DNA of 64,000 nt from Bryopsis sp. KO-2023 (lineage: Eukaryota; Chlorophyta; Ulvophyceae; Bryopsidales; Bryopsidaceae), in NCBI GenBank assembly GCA_030272585.1, contig BSYQ01000003.1, positions 3,534,001 through 3,598,000 of the forward strand, given 5' to 3'. Below, piece by piece: positions 45,177 through 56,537 of this stretch. Position numbers and translations under genes: made by a program. The notes below the pieces were generated by a model. The model made no database searches, had not been told where the DNA came from, and saw nothing but the letters and a program-made list of their open reading frames with translations. Each line of letters begins with the position of its first letter. Positions within the stretch are counted from its first letter, which is position 1.

Positions 45177-46313
45177 ATGGCCACCTCCATGTCTACTTCG
45201 CTCACGGCGGCACCCCGTGCCACTGTCACCAGGGTAAGAAGAAACTCGACGGACTCGTGCTCGATTCCGAAAGAGTTGAGACGACGTGGATGTTCGTATC
45301 GGTGGTCTTTCTGTGAACTCTTTTGCTCTCCTCGTCGCTGGATCTTGGTTCGACAAACGGAACGAAAAGTGGGATCTTGCAGGGTAACAAGCAAGTGACT
45401 CGTGCTGCTATCGAGTGGTACGGACCTGACCGTGCCAAATGGTTGGGACCCTACTCCGGGGGCGCTGTCCCCAGCTACCTGACCGGAGAGTTCGCTGGTG
45501 ACTATGGCTGGGACACTGCCGGTCTGTCTGCAGATCCCGAGACTTTCGCTTGCTACAGGGAGTGCGAACTTATGCACGCCCGTTGGGCAATGATGGGAGT
45601 CGTCGGGTGCCTCACTCCCGAGATCCTGTCCAAGTACGGAGGTGTCGAATTCGGCGAGGCCGTCTGGTTCAAGGCTGGCGCTCAGATTTTCAGCGATGGA
45701 GGGCTCGATTACCTTGGTAATCCTGCTTTCGTCCATGCCCAATCCATCCTGGCGATCGTCTGGATCCAGGCAAGGAAACCTCAACAAATCATCACCTGTC
45801 CATTTCTGGAGCCTGTGCAGGACTTTGGAATTTTTGCTGGGAGTGATTTTGTGAAGTGGACCGAATGGATGGAGAAAGGGCATGCCCCATGATATAGGCA
45901 TCCAGAGGCACGCACACACACAGTCCAGTAAATTTTCACAATTGAAGTTTAGTAGATTCAGTATTGAAATTATGGCATTCTTCCCATCCTCGTAGGCTAT
46001 TCTCATGGGTTTGGCTGAGGGTTACAGAATCGGTGGAGGTCCTTTGGGAGAAGACCCAGTTGATGCTATGTACCCTGGTGGCTCTTTCGACCCAATGGGC
46101 ATGGCCGATGACCCCGACACTTTTGCCGAGCTCAAGGTCAAGGAAATCAAGAACGGACGATTGGCTATGTTCGCCATGACCGGATTCTTCGTCCAAGCCC
46201 TTCAGACCGGAAAGGGTCCAGTCGAGTGCTGGGCTGAGCACATCGCCGATCCTTTCGTCAACAATGGCTTCGTGTATGCCACCAAGTTTTTGGGAGTCAG
46301 CTACTACAACTAA
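45177..46313 (+). CDS. light-harvesting chlorophyll a/b-binding protein (LHCII type), copy B
   Basis: Three exons, 45177-45233, 45383-45769 and 45996-46313, with the same lengths as copy A (57, 387, 318 nt) and 253 residues. The mature proteins differ at few positions (for example [10 protein letters not shown] against [10 protein letters not shown], and [11 protein letters not shown] against [11 protein letters not shown]), while the transit peptides differ freely. The first helix has [11 protein letters not shown] and the third has [12 protein letters not shown], with normal chlorophyll ligands. Intron 2 begins GCAAGG, a GC-AG intron. The exon ending WIQ is fixed by the alignment with copy A, so this is not an artefact of choosing a boundary. 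A 292-codon antisense frame over exons 2-3 is a shadow. Confidence 0.95.
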
Positions 46314-46903
46314 ATTGTGTGCAAGTGCTGGTTGATTTTGATGATGAGAAGATAGCGTGTTGATTTTTTTGGTCTGGTGAGAAGATGAACTTTGTGTACT
46401 GTACGTTTTGAGGCGTGTAGACAGAATGCAGGCTGTGTAATCAATGGTAATGTCGGTTGGCGACGTCAGAAATTGGATTCAGTGTGCGGGAGGGGGGGCT
46501 GGGGTGGATGAGATCTGTGCATGTCGTGGGGTTGTGGTGTGGGTAGATGCTTTGGTGAAGCACTCTTGGAAACACTTGGCATCAGACGTCAGCAGTGATT
46601 TTTTTGTGAGGGGGCTCTTTTTGCTTTCATTGCAGACAAAACCAATCATAGAGGTTTTCCTTATGAAAGAAAGCAACCACCAGCTCCTAAACAATCGTTG
46701 GATTGTTCACACATGTGATTCTCACTCACAGTGTGGAATGTCACGTGATGTGACATCTCACGAAGTGATCACGTGTCCTGTACGAATTGGAAGACTGACG
46801 AATTCCAATTCTGGGGCACAATCCGCAACTGCGTCCATCGTTGGTGGCGTCGATTGTGACGCCTTGAGATGGCTGCGACGACTCCAGGGTTCGTATCAAA
46901 GCC
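46314..46903. other. 3' UTR of LHCII copy B and upstream region of exonuclease
   Basis: 590 bp. No coding unit recognised; an open plus frame runs through it but is in the wrong frame for the exonuclease. Confidence 0.5.
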
Positions 46904-48754
46904 ATGCGACGAGTCTTGGAAAATATCTGTCGACTCGGGATACTATCCCAAACGGGATCCTCGCGAAGAAGTTTCTTTCCACCGCTGCCGGCGCCGCGCC
47001 CTCCACCACGGCGAAGGCCGAAGAAGCGAAAAGATGGCGACGGGTCCCGGCACGACCTATCTTTGGAGTTCCTCAACGAGCAAATCCAGAGGCAGATGAT
47101 AAAGCAGCCGGATCCGCGGGGTGCTATAAGCCCCTGCACCAATCTGTTCTGCGAGGAGAACGAAATGAAATGGTGTGCCTTTCCTACCCAAGTCGAGTTC
47201 AAGGACTGGCAGCGGTTGTTCAGCGCGCGGCCCAACTTGATGAAGTTGGTGCGATCTCAAGAAACGGATATGTTCAAGAAGTACGTCTTGCCGGACGGCT
47301 TCAAAGTGATGCACGTTTCGGGAAGGAAAGCTGTGGAAAGGAGCATGCACTTGCTGGCGGAGTCCATGACGGACCCGGTGCTGGCCATCGACTTGGAGTG
47401 GGCCGGAAAAGAGAGACCCGTTGGAATCATCCAAATCGCCAGCGCCAGCATGTGTGTTTTGATCCGTGCCAAGAAATACTGGAGGAACACGTTCCTGCCA
47501 CCACATCTGGCCACATTGGTGACGTGAGTTTTTCCAAGGGGTCGAACAATCCCCCCCCTCCCAGCCTGGTGCCATTTTTTTATGTTTTTTTACTTTTAAT
47601 AGAATAAAATAAAATAATATTTATTTTTTTCGTTCCTTTTGAACACAGTCAAAAGCTTTTTTTTGTTGAGAAAACCCTCCGTTCCCAGTTTTGGCCAAAG
47701 GCAACTCAAGAAAGGCTGCACTTCCCCCCCCCCAAAAAAAATAAAAATAAATAAAGAGGGAATGAAAATAATAAAAAAAACAAATAATTGCAATAATAAT
47801 CCGCTTTTCCATCAATTTCAGTGGGGATGGGCTTTATATTTTGTGGAAGGTTTTTTGGCCAGCACTTTCCTAGATTCTCACAAGACTCGAATTTTGCAAT
47901 GTTAAAAATCAGCTGACCAACGCCACTTGCAGGAATCCAAATGTGGTGATCGTCGGCTTCGGATGGGAAAGAGCCGACGAACTCAAAATGCGAAAATCCT
48001 TCAATTGGGGCCGGTCGAATTTCAACAGATTCGTCGATCTCCAAGAGGTCGCCAAGGACATGGGCTACGGCTACCACTTGGGACTGGGCGATTTGACCGA
48101 AAGGGTGCTGGGCGTGAAGCTTGCCAAAGACATCACAATTCAGCGATCGGATTGGGAGGCCGAGCAGCTGAAAAGACCTCAAGTGTTATACGCTGCCCTG
48201 GATGTTTTTTCCACCGGTCATGTTTTTCGAACGTTGAGGGCTTGGCATGCTACGCGGAGTCATGTGTGTTCAGTTTGCAACCATACATTAGGTAAACGCC
48301 TCGTGTAGCATTCTTCTTCACCCAGCAGGCTATTTTTGAAGATTTTCCATTCAACAACAATTTTTCTTTATTTCTTAGATTTATTTTTATTAAAAATGTT
48401 TTTTTTTTCTCCTTATTTTCCGGCTTTTGGTATGTATGACTGCACATAGAACTGATGTTCAGCGATTGAATTGGGTTGTGGTCAACAGGTGAGCTCTTCC
48501 TTGGCCACACGATTTCTTGCAAAGGTGAAGGCTGTCGGCGAGTTTTCAGAAGTGCAGCTGGTTTCAAGAGCCACTGTGAGGCACATGGCCATCCCTTCCA
48601 TGATCCCGTGTGCATAGGTTGCGGCCGCATAGTTTCACGAAAACCAAGAAAGCCGGAAGACGGAAATGCAGCCACCGACTCAGAATCGATGGAGAGCAGT
48701 GGAAGCATGCCAGAAGGGAATGCTGATTTGCAAACGAATGGGGATTCGAGTTAG
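46904..48754 (+). CDS. DEDDy-type 3'-5' exonuclease (WRN-exo-like) with C-terminal zinc finger
   Basis: Three exons, 46904-47523, 47933-48291 and 48489-48754, sum to 414 residues with exact phases. The N-terminal 80 residues are basic and Pro/Arg-rich and may be an organelle or nuclear targeting stretch. The exonuclease fold begins near residue 130: motif I LAIDLEWA (D163, E165), motif II GWERAD (D222), motif III YAALD (Y293, D297), the DEDDy layout of Werner exonuclease and RNase D. After the catalytic domain come CSVC and a C2H2-like finger (CKGEGC...HCEAHGH), then CIGCG and an acidic tail. Such nucleases trim DNA or RNA 3' ends; the substrate is not evident. The initiator ATG is the first in frame but could lie upstream. 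Confidence 0.85.
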
Positions 48755-49139
48755 TTCTGGCCGATATGGTTTTGGGTGGGGTGGTTGGGTTGGGGAAAAA
48801 GGACTGCAGGCCTGTATTGTGCTTGTTTGTACAAATAGAAGCATGTGAAGGGAAGCGTTGCTGATTTGTAACTCAGATGCTCACACTATCACAGACGAAC
48901 AAGGGAGCATTGGGGACGACCCAGCACTTGGCATGGATCATCACTAATCCATCAATTTCCCCAAAAACTTGTTCCTTGATCTGCATGTGGTTTTGCATCA
49001 GCAATCTCCCCCCCCCCCACTTAGGCAAACCATCGAAATTCCGCGTCCTTCACAGTTTTCCACAAGAACGCTGCCTCCTTTTGCCTGCCCCATGGCGACC
49101 GAACTGACGCGGAAGGATGTTACGTGATTCTCGTTCACA
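48755..49139. other. intergenic, exonuclease to sirtuin
   Basis: 385 bp; 3' UTR of the exonuclease and promoter side of the sirtuin. No other gene seen. Confidence 0.6.
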
Positions 49140-52100
49140 ATGCAGCCACCTATGGGTGGTGATGCGGCCTTGACTTTGAGAAGACGCAACCCGATTGTAC
49201 CCCGTCCTTCCAAGAATGACCAACTGGGGCGGTCAGACCGTTGGCTGCATATTTCTACCCCTGCTGAGCAACGGGAAAGGATAATATTTGATGCTGGGGG
49301 AGGCCAACAGTGAGGTTGAGGGACCAATGTCAGCGTTTCAAGATGCTGCGACGCCCAGGCGGTATAGCATGAGGAGACGAAAACGAGTGGAAAGCAGGTA
49401 GGTAGCGAGAAACAAATTGACTTCATCACAATGTGCTGCAAGGTTGCATCATGATGCAGGTCCTGGCAAAAAAAACAAAAAACAAAAAAATATGATTAAA
49501 GGCAAGACAGGGTTGTGAACACTTTTTTTGTGTAAAAATGTAGAATTTTTGCATGTATGTTTGTGCATGTGCAAGTAAGTTTCTTGGATTGCTTGTGGGG
49601 GAAGGGTGAATGCTGTGTGGTGACATGTGAGTCATGACTGACTAATTCTCCTTGGTACGGTGTTCGAATCCCAGTGTTGGCGCAAGCGACAAACTCGAGA
49701 TTTTTTTCGAAGCTGCCACTCAGTGCCAGAAGATCGTTGTTTTCTCGGGAAGCGGGCTTTCCGCAACCACAGGTGCGATGCTGTGCTGTTTGATTTCCCC
49801 AGACCTTGAAGCTCTCCAGAAAAAGCCAAATTCGATTTAGAAATCTGCTTAAAAAGTGGCTTTTTGCTCGATTGACATCTCTGTTTTTGTGCAGGTGTTT
49901 CGATGTTCAGCACCAAGGGTGGTTTATACGAAAAAGGTCGAAAGAGGTTGAAAGTACAGGATGGCAAGCGGTTGTTCACCTATCCATTCTATGCTAAGAA
50001 CAAAGATGCCGTACAAGTGGGTTGCTCATCAAATCCTGGAAAAAACAGCCAGCAAAGTGCCCAATTTTTGACCTTTCCCAATGTGTGGTTGTGTCGATCT
50101 TTGCACACGGAGAAAAGGAAGCCAATCTGGTAGTGCTGTGCAGTGTAGGCATTCTTTGCAGACATATTCAATGAGGTTTTGCGTGCTGAGCCTGCCCCCA
50201 GCCACCAGTCCCTGGCAGCCCTGCACAAATGCGGGCTGTTGCAACGGCACTACACCTTGAACATCGATGGGCTGGCTGGAGTGGTTGGAATGGACACATG
50301 GCACGATCAAGCAAAGCCTTCCGCACCCACAGTAGAGATGCATGGCAACATAAGGTGGGTGCGAATGACCGATGACTGTCATACAGAAGTTTGACAGTAG
50401 TCGGTGAACCTCCTGGACTTCAATGCAGCACAAAAAACACCCCACCATGCACCCATTAAAAAAAACAGTTATTTCATCGACTGAAATAGGATGGATCCCA
50501 GATCCCCTATAGAAAAAGTGTTGTATTATTAAAAAGAAGTAATATCTATACATATATATATACAGTCGGGTCACCCAATACCGCCGCTTTGAATAGCGCC
50601 GTACTCGATATAACGCCGGTTTGAAACTGAGAAAATCTTGGCACACCTTCAATGTGATCCTAGATGTGGCTGAGAGACTGTAGAACTAGGACAGAAGTGT
50701 GAAACCATAGGAAAACAACTTTAAAAACACCAAAAATCTTCCATTAGACCAGTTGTACAACTGTCGTGACCAAAATCGTCTGATTTCGGACACGCAAAAT
50801 CATTGTTCCAGTCATTGCATCAAAAGAGGACTTGAATCGATGTCTTTCGGTTTGAAAATTTGGTAGCAATTTTTTCAAGTGTTTTCCAACACTTCTTCAA
50901 ATTTTTGTGATTTTTGGGTTATTTGGGGTGTGTTTGTTAGGGGCCTGGATTTGTCCAATCTTTTGCTGTTGGTTGGACAAATCTAGCCTCATCTTTCATC
51001 CACTTCCTCAATTACATTGCACTCAAAAACATGCCCACGGGGTCGTGGTTCTCTCAAATAAATTAGCGCACTTCAAAAATACCCAGCACGGCGGCAACAG
51101 ACACGAATTACAGGCGAAAAATCGACGATTCAGACGATTTTTCGCCTGAATTAAGTCACGATTCGTCGATTACTCACAATTTACGCAGGCAATCGAAACG
51201 AAACTTTGATGGTGGCTGTGCAATGTTTTTAACATACTACAGTTAAAATTTCGAGGCGTTTTAGAAAGTGGTTGCCTAAAAATTTGGGATAAAAAAATAC
51301 TCTCTTATTGGCAACTTTTTGGTCACGAGAGTTGTACTGTGAGATATCCCGAGAACTACACTACAACTGGTCATTACACCACAGAAATGTAAGCTCACTT
51401 TCTTGAAAAGAACACAACAAAGAACCCTACATCTTCCAACGTCATTTGCGTTTTCTTCTGGAAACTCTTCTTCAGAATCGCTTGCTGTAAGTTCAAACGT
51501 TTTCGCTTTGGAGGCATGGCTACGGCTGCGAATTTGCTTGCCAGCGCCAAATGATTTCGATGTGACTGCGGCTGCGAATTTGCTTGCCAGCGATTTCATT
51601 CGATTAGACTTTTGTGTCATTTTCGACCTATAATGTGAATACCGCCGTACTCGATATACCGCCGGTTTTCTTGAGCTGACACACACCGGCGGTATTGCGT
51701 GACCCGACTGTATATATTTAATTAAAAAATCCAGTGTGTTTCTTTCGGTTTACCAGGCAGCTGGTGTGTCCGGAATGCTGCCACGTAGTCAGTCTGGACA
51801 AGGTTCTCGCTAGGCAGCTGAGTTTAAAGCGCTTGAGGCAATGTCCCAAATGTCCGGATGGCATCCTGAGGTTCAAAATCATGCTGTACGACGACGAGGA
51901 GGGGGACTGTGTGACCGAATCCGAGAAGCTGTGGTCGTTGCTGGAAAAAGACCTCGAAGTGGCCGATATGGTGTTGTGGGTGGGAATCAGCTTCGAGCAA
52001 TCGGCCTCTGTGGAGTATTTTCGGAAAGTCAGAGCCATGCTGTTGGCACAGCAAAGAGTGGGTGGGTGCCCGAGCGAAGAAGAAGAAGTGTTTTTTTATG

Positions 52101-52595
52101 GTTATGGTGACCCATTCTTGGAGCTGTCCTGTCAGTCAGTCCCTGTAACGCCCATCATTTCCAATTTGTTGTGAAGAGTGTTGGGATGAGTTGGGTTTCG
52201 TTCCTTTTTTTTTATTATTTACTTTTTTTTTTGTGAGTGTGTGTGTGTGCGTCCAAAATAATCTTACCAGAAGCGTTTGATGCTGACACCATATCATGCT
52301 TGAGGTGTGTTACGTCGGGCCGTCCAACACCATTCCAATGCTAAAATACAATGTGTGTGTGTGTATAGATTCTGTCCGACAAGTGCTGATCAACCCGAGC
52401 GACAGCGTTTTGTGGAATTTGCTTTCGGCCACCAGCAACCTGGCCAACGTCGAGGTTCTGAATGTGACGGCAGAGTGCGATGCTGTCCTTCCAGAATTGG
52501 CAGCCAGAGTGGGGCTCATCCAAAAAAGCAAAAAGAAAATGAAATTGATGGAAACTGGGGAGATGGGTGATTCATCGCAAGGGAGATCATCGTAA
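49140..52595 (+). CDS. SIR2-family NAD-dependent deacylase (sirtuin)
   Basis: Six exons: 49140-49309, 49675-49772, 49895-50016, 50149-50354, 51757-52061 and 52384-52595, summing to 371 codons (370 residues). Motifs: IVVFSGSGLSATTG (the GAGxS NAD-binding loop with Ala replaced by Ser), GGLYEK, a helix AEPAPSHQSLAAL, HYTLNIDGLAG, EMHGN (catalytic His), zinc ligands CPEC and CPKC, DMVLWVGISF and VLINPSDS. These are the Rossmann and zinc modules in sirtuin order. The first exon (MQPPMGGDAALTLRRR...) joins in phase by a GTGAGG donor but has no homology of its own, so the start is less certain. Intron 4 (1.4 kb) contains a DNA transposon. The NID motif has TLNID rather than TQNID, a position that matters for NAD hydrolysis. 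Confidence 0.85.
50563..51710. mobile_element. pogo/mariner-like non-autonomous element in sirtuin intron 4
   Basis: 1,148 bp with ends CAGTCGGGTCACCCAATACC and its inverse (one mismatch), flanked by TA on both sides (50561-50562, 51711-51712). Subterminal sequences repeat TACTCGATAT and CGCCG motifs in both arms. A minus frame (51276-51686) encodes 136 residues, partly over the end repeat, with no DDE residues, so no transposase is visible. TA duplication and the CAGT... ends fit Tc1/mariner or pogo. A 14-bp inverted repeat (CAGGCGAAAAATCG) sits at 51,110-51,150. Confidence 0.85.
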
Positions 52596-53331
52596 CTCAG
52601 AGAAGGGGGAGGGGGGCGACGTTATTCTTTGTATGTATATTTTTTTTTCTCTGTTCTTTAACGGGGGTTCAAAGCTGGGCTTTGAGAATGGATGAGATGG
52701 GGGTTGAGGGTGCTGTCTTACCTTGAGGGTTTGCAATTGGGAAGTTCTGTATTTGTATTACTTACGCTTTAACAAGGGGCAGGGGTGTCTGAAATACGCT
52801 AGCTTGTTTTTGTCTGTCCAACCCTGGTCAGAGAAGATCTGGGGAGCCCTTGTGTCTGACAGCAAAAAAGTCATGGTCCAAAAATTACGGGGAAAAATCA
52901 GGCTCTTCTGAGCACTAACAAACTGTGGAGGTTGAGCTATTCGGAATTGGTGCTGTCAAGCTGTTGAAAACTTCACCAAGTGTTACACCCCCCCCAAAAG
53001 AAAATGAAATAAAATTTTCTCTTTGGCAAAACTAAGCACGCACACACAGTTTTTGCACCAACCTGTTTTTTTTTCCAGACGCCACTGGGAAGAAAAGGCG
53101 TTAACTGCGATAAAGTTGAGGTCGTCAGATTGTGCCCGACTTGTTCCAAGCGAAAGGATGGACGAGGCCGCAGTCGACATCATTCTTTTCCTCTGTTTTT
53201 TTTTTCCATTGTACGGCACAAAAAGTCCGATTCAACCCCCATTATTGGCGGCGACTTCCCTTTCGTAACAACTCGCTGCAGGCCCAGGCGACAGAGGTTT
53301 TTTTTGGAAGGGACCGAAGGACTGAGGAAGG
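52596..53331. other. intergenic, sirtuin to eS4
   Basis: About 740 bp with T- and GT-rich tracts. Upstream of 53,332 the CT-rich leader fits a ribosomal protein gene promoter. No other gene seen. Confidence 0.5.
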
Positions 53332-55304
53332 ATGGCGCGTGGACCCAAGAAGCACCTCAAGAGGCTCAATGCCCCATCACACTGGATGTTGGACAAGCTC
53401 GGGGGAATTTTCGTGAGTTTTCGTTTCGCGAAAGAGCAAACGGACCTTCTTTCTTTTGGCGATAAAAAGAAGAGATGCCGCTGTTTGTTGCCCTTTTTCT
53501 ATTTGTTTCTGTCGAAAAGAGTTAACGTCGGTGAAGTGGAGATGCTGGAAGTATCTTCTTATTTCATATTGTCTTTTCCCTGTTTATTTATTGACGATGG
53601 CTTTCGTGTTTGTTTTTTTTGTTGTTTCGACTTTCAGGCCCCCAAGCCAACGTGTGGACCCCATAAGACGAGGGAATGTCTGCCTTTGTTGATTCTCCTC
53701 CGAAACAGGCTGAAGTACGCAACCCTGACGCTTCCCATCTCCAATATATTAATCAGACAAAAGTTTTTATCGATCTGTGTTTTATTGCTTACGTGTTTCC
53801 CTCGTGTTTCGGTTTTTTTTTTGGGGGGGTTGTGGTGTTGGCGTCCATTGCTTTTCTTTTGTTTCTGTCTTTTTCTTTTTTTTTTGGGGGGGGGGGGGGG
53901 AAGTTTAAAAGTGAGGAAATATATATGTAACAGTCACGGTGTATATTCTTTCAAGCCCCCCTGCCTTCCTCCCTTCTCCCCCTCAAAAAAAAATTCCAAA
54001 ACTTTTCTGTCTCTTTCTGTTTTGTTTTTAAATGAACCCACACTTGTATATATGAATTCAACCCCAAGCGTTACTCGAAATACCAGTTTTTGTTTTGTTT
54101 TTTTTCTCCACACAGGTATGCACTCACTTACACCGAGGTGAAATATATTTTGAAGTCGAGGGCTGTGCGTGTGGACGGCAAGGTCAGAACCGACACCACT
54201 TTCCCTGCGGGGTTCATGGATGTCATCCATTTGGACAAGACGGATGAATACTTCAGGTTGCTGTACGACACCAAGGGAAGGTTCGTCCCCCACAGAATCA
54301 CCAAGGAGGAGGCCTCTTACAAGCTGTGCAAAGTGAAGAGGAAATCCATGGGGTTGAACAAAATCCCGTACATCGGCACCCACGATGGAAGAACCATCCG
54401 ATTCCCTGACCCAGAAATTAAGGTGAGCCCTGCTTTCGTTTTAAGGTTTGATTTTTAAGTTTTTTTTTTTTTTTTTGGGGGGGGGGGTTGAGGTGTTTCT
54501 GGACATTGTCAGGTTTCTTCTCAGCTTTCTTTCCATGTTCTTTTTTTTTCGATTTTTTTTTCGGGTATTTGGTGGAGTGTCATCCACTGGATAACACATT
54601 TTCCATAAGGGGAAATGGAAGAAATAATTTCTTGCAGGAATGAGCAAGGAAGCACTTTTGCTGCAAAACAATTCAGTGTTATGTTAAAACAAATACTTGA
54701 TGGCTGAAACTCCTGAGTTGAACAGCATTCAATTAAGAAATCCTTTCTTTTTTTTCCTACCCCACAACGGAACTTCACTCAGAAGAAAAATCTGACATGT
54801 GCTTTTCACTGGCATTTGGATATTTCCTGCAGCTGCGGCTGTGGGGCACCCAGATTCTCACCATAAATCGCTTTTCTTTCAACTTTTGGAATTGCGTCGA
54901 TTGCGACATTCTTTATCGACACCCAGCAATGTTTTTCAAATGCAATTCTTTAGTAACTGTACTTTTTTTTTCTCTCCAACATCTAGACCAACGACACCGT
55001 CATGATCGACATCGAGACGGGAAAGGCCAAGGATTTCGTCAAGTTTGAGGTCGGATGCATGTGTTTCGTGCATGGAGGAAAGAACGTGGGTCGTGTGGGT
55101 ACCCTCAAGCACAAGGAGAAGCACAAAGGAAGCTTCGACATTGTGCACATCGAGGACGCCAAAGGTGTGGAATTTGCAACCCGAGTGTCCAACGTTTTCG
55201 TTATCGGAAAGGCAGGCAAGCCCATGATCAGTTTGGCCAAGGGCAAGGGTATCAGGTTGACAGCCATCCAGGAGCAGGAGAAGAAATTCGGATGGACTTC
55301 GTAG
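53332..55304 (+). CDS. RPS4: 40S ribosomal protein S4 (eS4)
   Basis: Four exons: 53332-53412, 53638-53714, 54116-54422 and 54987-55304, total 260 residues, the family length. [15 protein letters not shown] and WMLDKLGG open the protein; [15 protein letters not shown] and [15 protein letters not shown] follow; the S4 RNA-binding region is in exon 3 ([12 protein letters not shown]). KOW-like [16 protein letters not shown] and the C-terminal [20 protein letters not shown] complete it. It sits in the small subunit body and binds 18S rRNA. Intron 2 begins GTACGCA and exon 3 begins GTATGCA, a near-repeat at the two splice sites. Confidence 0.97.
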
Positions 55305-56537
55305 AGAAAGGGGGGCAAGAAGGAAAAAAAAAACGTAAAAAAGAAAATGAAAGATTACAAAAAGAAACAGCGACAGGGGGTCTGCAACGCGGGGGTGTCT
55401 CGAGGGAAAGGCACTTCGATGATGATGGGGGGGTGGGGTGTTTTTCGAGTTGTTCTGGATGGAGGTGGAGTTGTGAGTGTTGAACTGGAGGTGGTGGGGC
55501 TTTGCTGCGTAGTGGAATGTCGATTGTGGAGGTTTTCGAGGGTGTAACGTACAATGTTATATCAAAAATAGAATATGCAATTCTTGATTTCTGCCACGTT
55601 TTCTTCCGAAAGGAGAAGAAATTTTCCTTTCTGTTGGTAAAATAAAGATAAGATATAGACCTCGACCCACACCCCTGGATTCTGGGGAAGTGAATTTTCT
55701 TGATCTTATCCCATATCATCTGTCTATCTTTATTTTAAACTTGCCAATGGTGTCTGGCTGAAACGCCATTCGATTTGGCATCTTGCAAATGTGGACCCCA
55801 TCCACTTTACATTTCTTTTGAAAAACTGCCCCCCCCCCCAAGAACAAACAATTCCCTCATAAATTTCTTCAGTTTCACGTCCTCTGCTCCAGAAATCGAC
55901 CGACATCTGAATGCAGCCGAGGAGCCGTTTTTTTTTGGAACACACACATTCATCAGACTGTGCATTTGTACAAAAGCTTGACAAAAAAAACCCATGGATC
56001 CCTGAATTCAAAAATCTATCTTGATTAATTAATTAATCATGAGAACATATTTTCTTTTTCTTTTTTTGTTTTTTTTTTCCTCCCCCTCCTCTTTGGTTTT
56101 TTTTCAAACCCCAAACATTGAAGCCCCCTGCAAGTTCTGGAATCTATGGTCAACTTCCACTGACTAAAAGCATTCCCTCAACCCAACCCCTTTCCACCAC
56201 CTAGTTCAAAGGTATTTTCTTTTCTTTCTTTTCTTTTTCTTGTCCGTTAATACCTCTACAACCTATCTGTCTGACACAAGAATCACTGCCGCCCTTGACA
56301 AAACACACCCCTCCTCGTCTTTTTTTTCCTTTTAATTTTTTTTTTTTGGGTTTAAAACGGATTGGTTAAAAAGCCTGCTACAAAAACGATGTCGAAGGGC
56401 AACACAAAAACAACGGAAAAACGACAATTGCACCGTCCTGCTATTTTCTTTGATTTACACAATATATTTATATATATTTTTTCCTGATCTTTGATTTTCT
56501 TAAAATAGTTTTTTTTGCTTTTTTGGGGGCCAAAGAA
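55305..56537. other. intergenic, convergent 3' regions of eS4 and bZIP
   Basis: 1.2 kb of T-, G- and C-run-rich sequence holding the 3' UTRs of two convergent genes. No gene recognised. Confidence 0.6.

Noticed and set aside
45128-46006. 292-codon minus-strand frame
   Set aside because: Lies antisense to LHCII copy B exons and intron; it mirrors the coding strand and has no homology of its own.
46444-47607. 387-codon plus-strand frame
   Set aside because: Overlaps the exonuclease exon in another frame; only the exonuclease frame shows family motifs.
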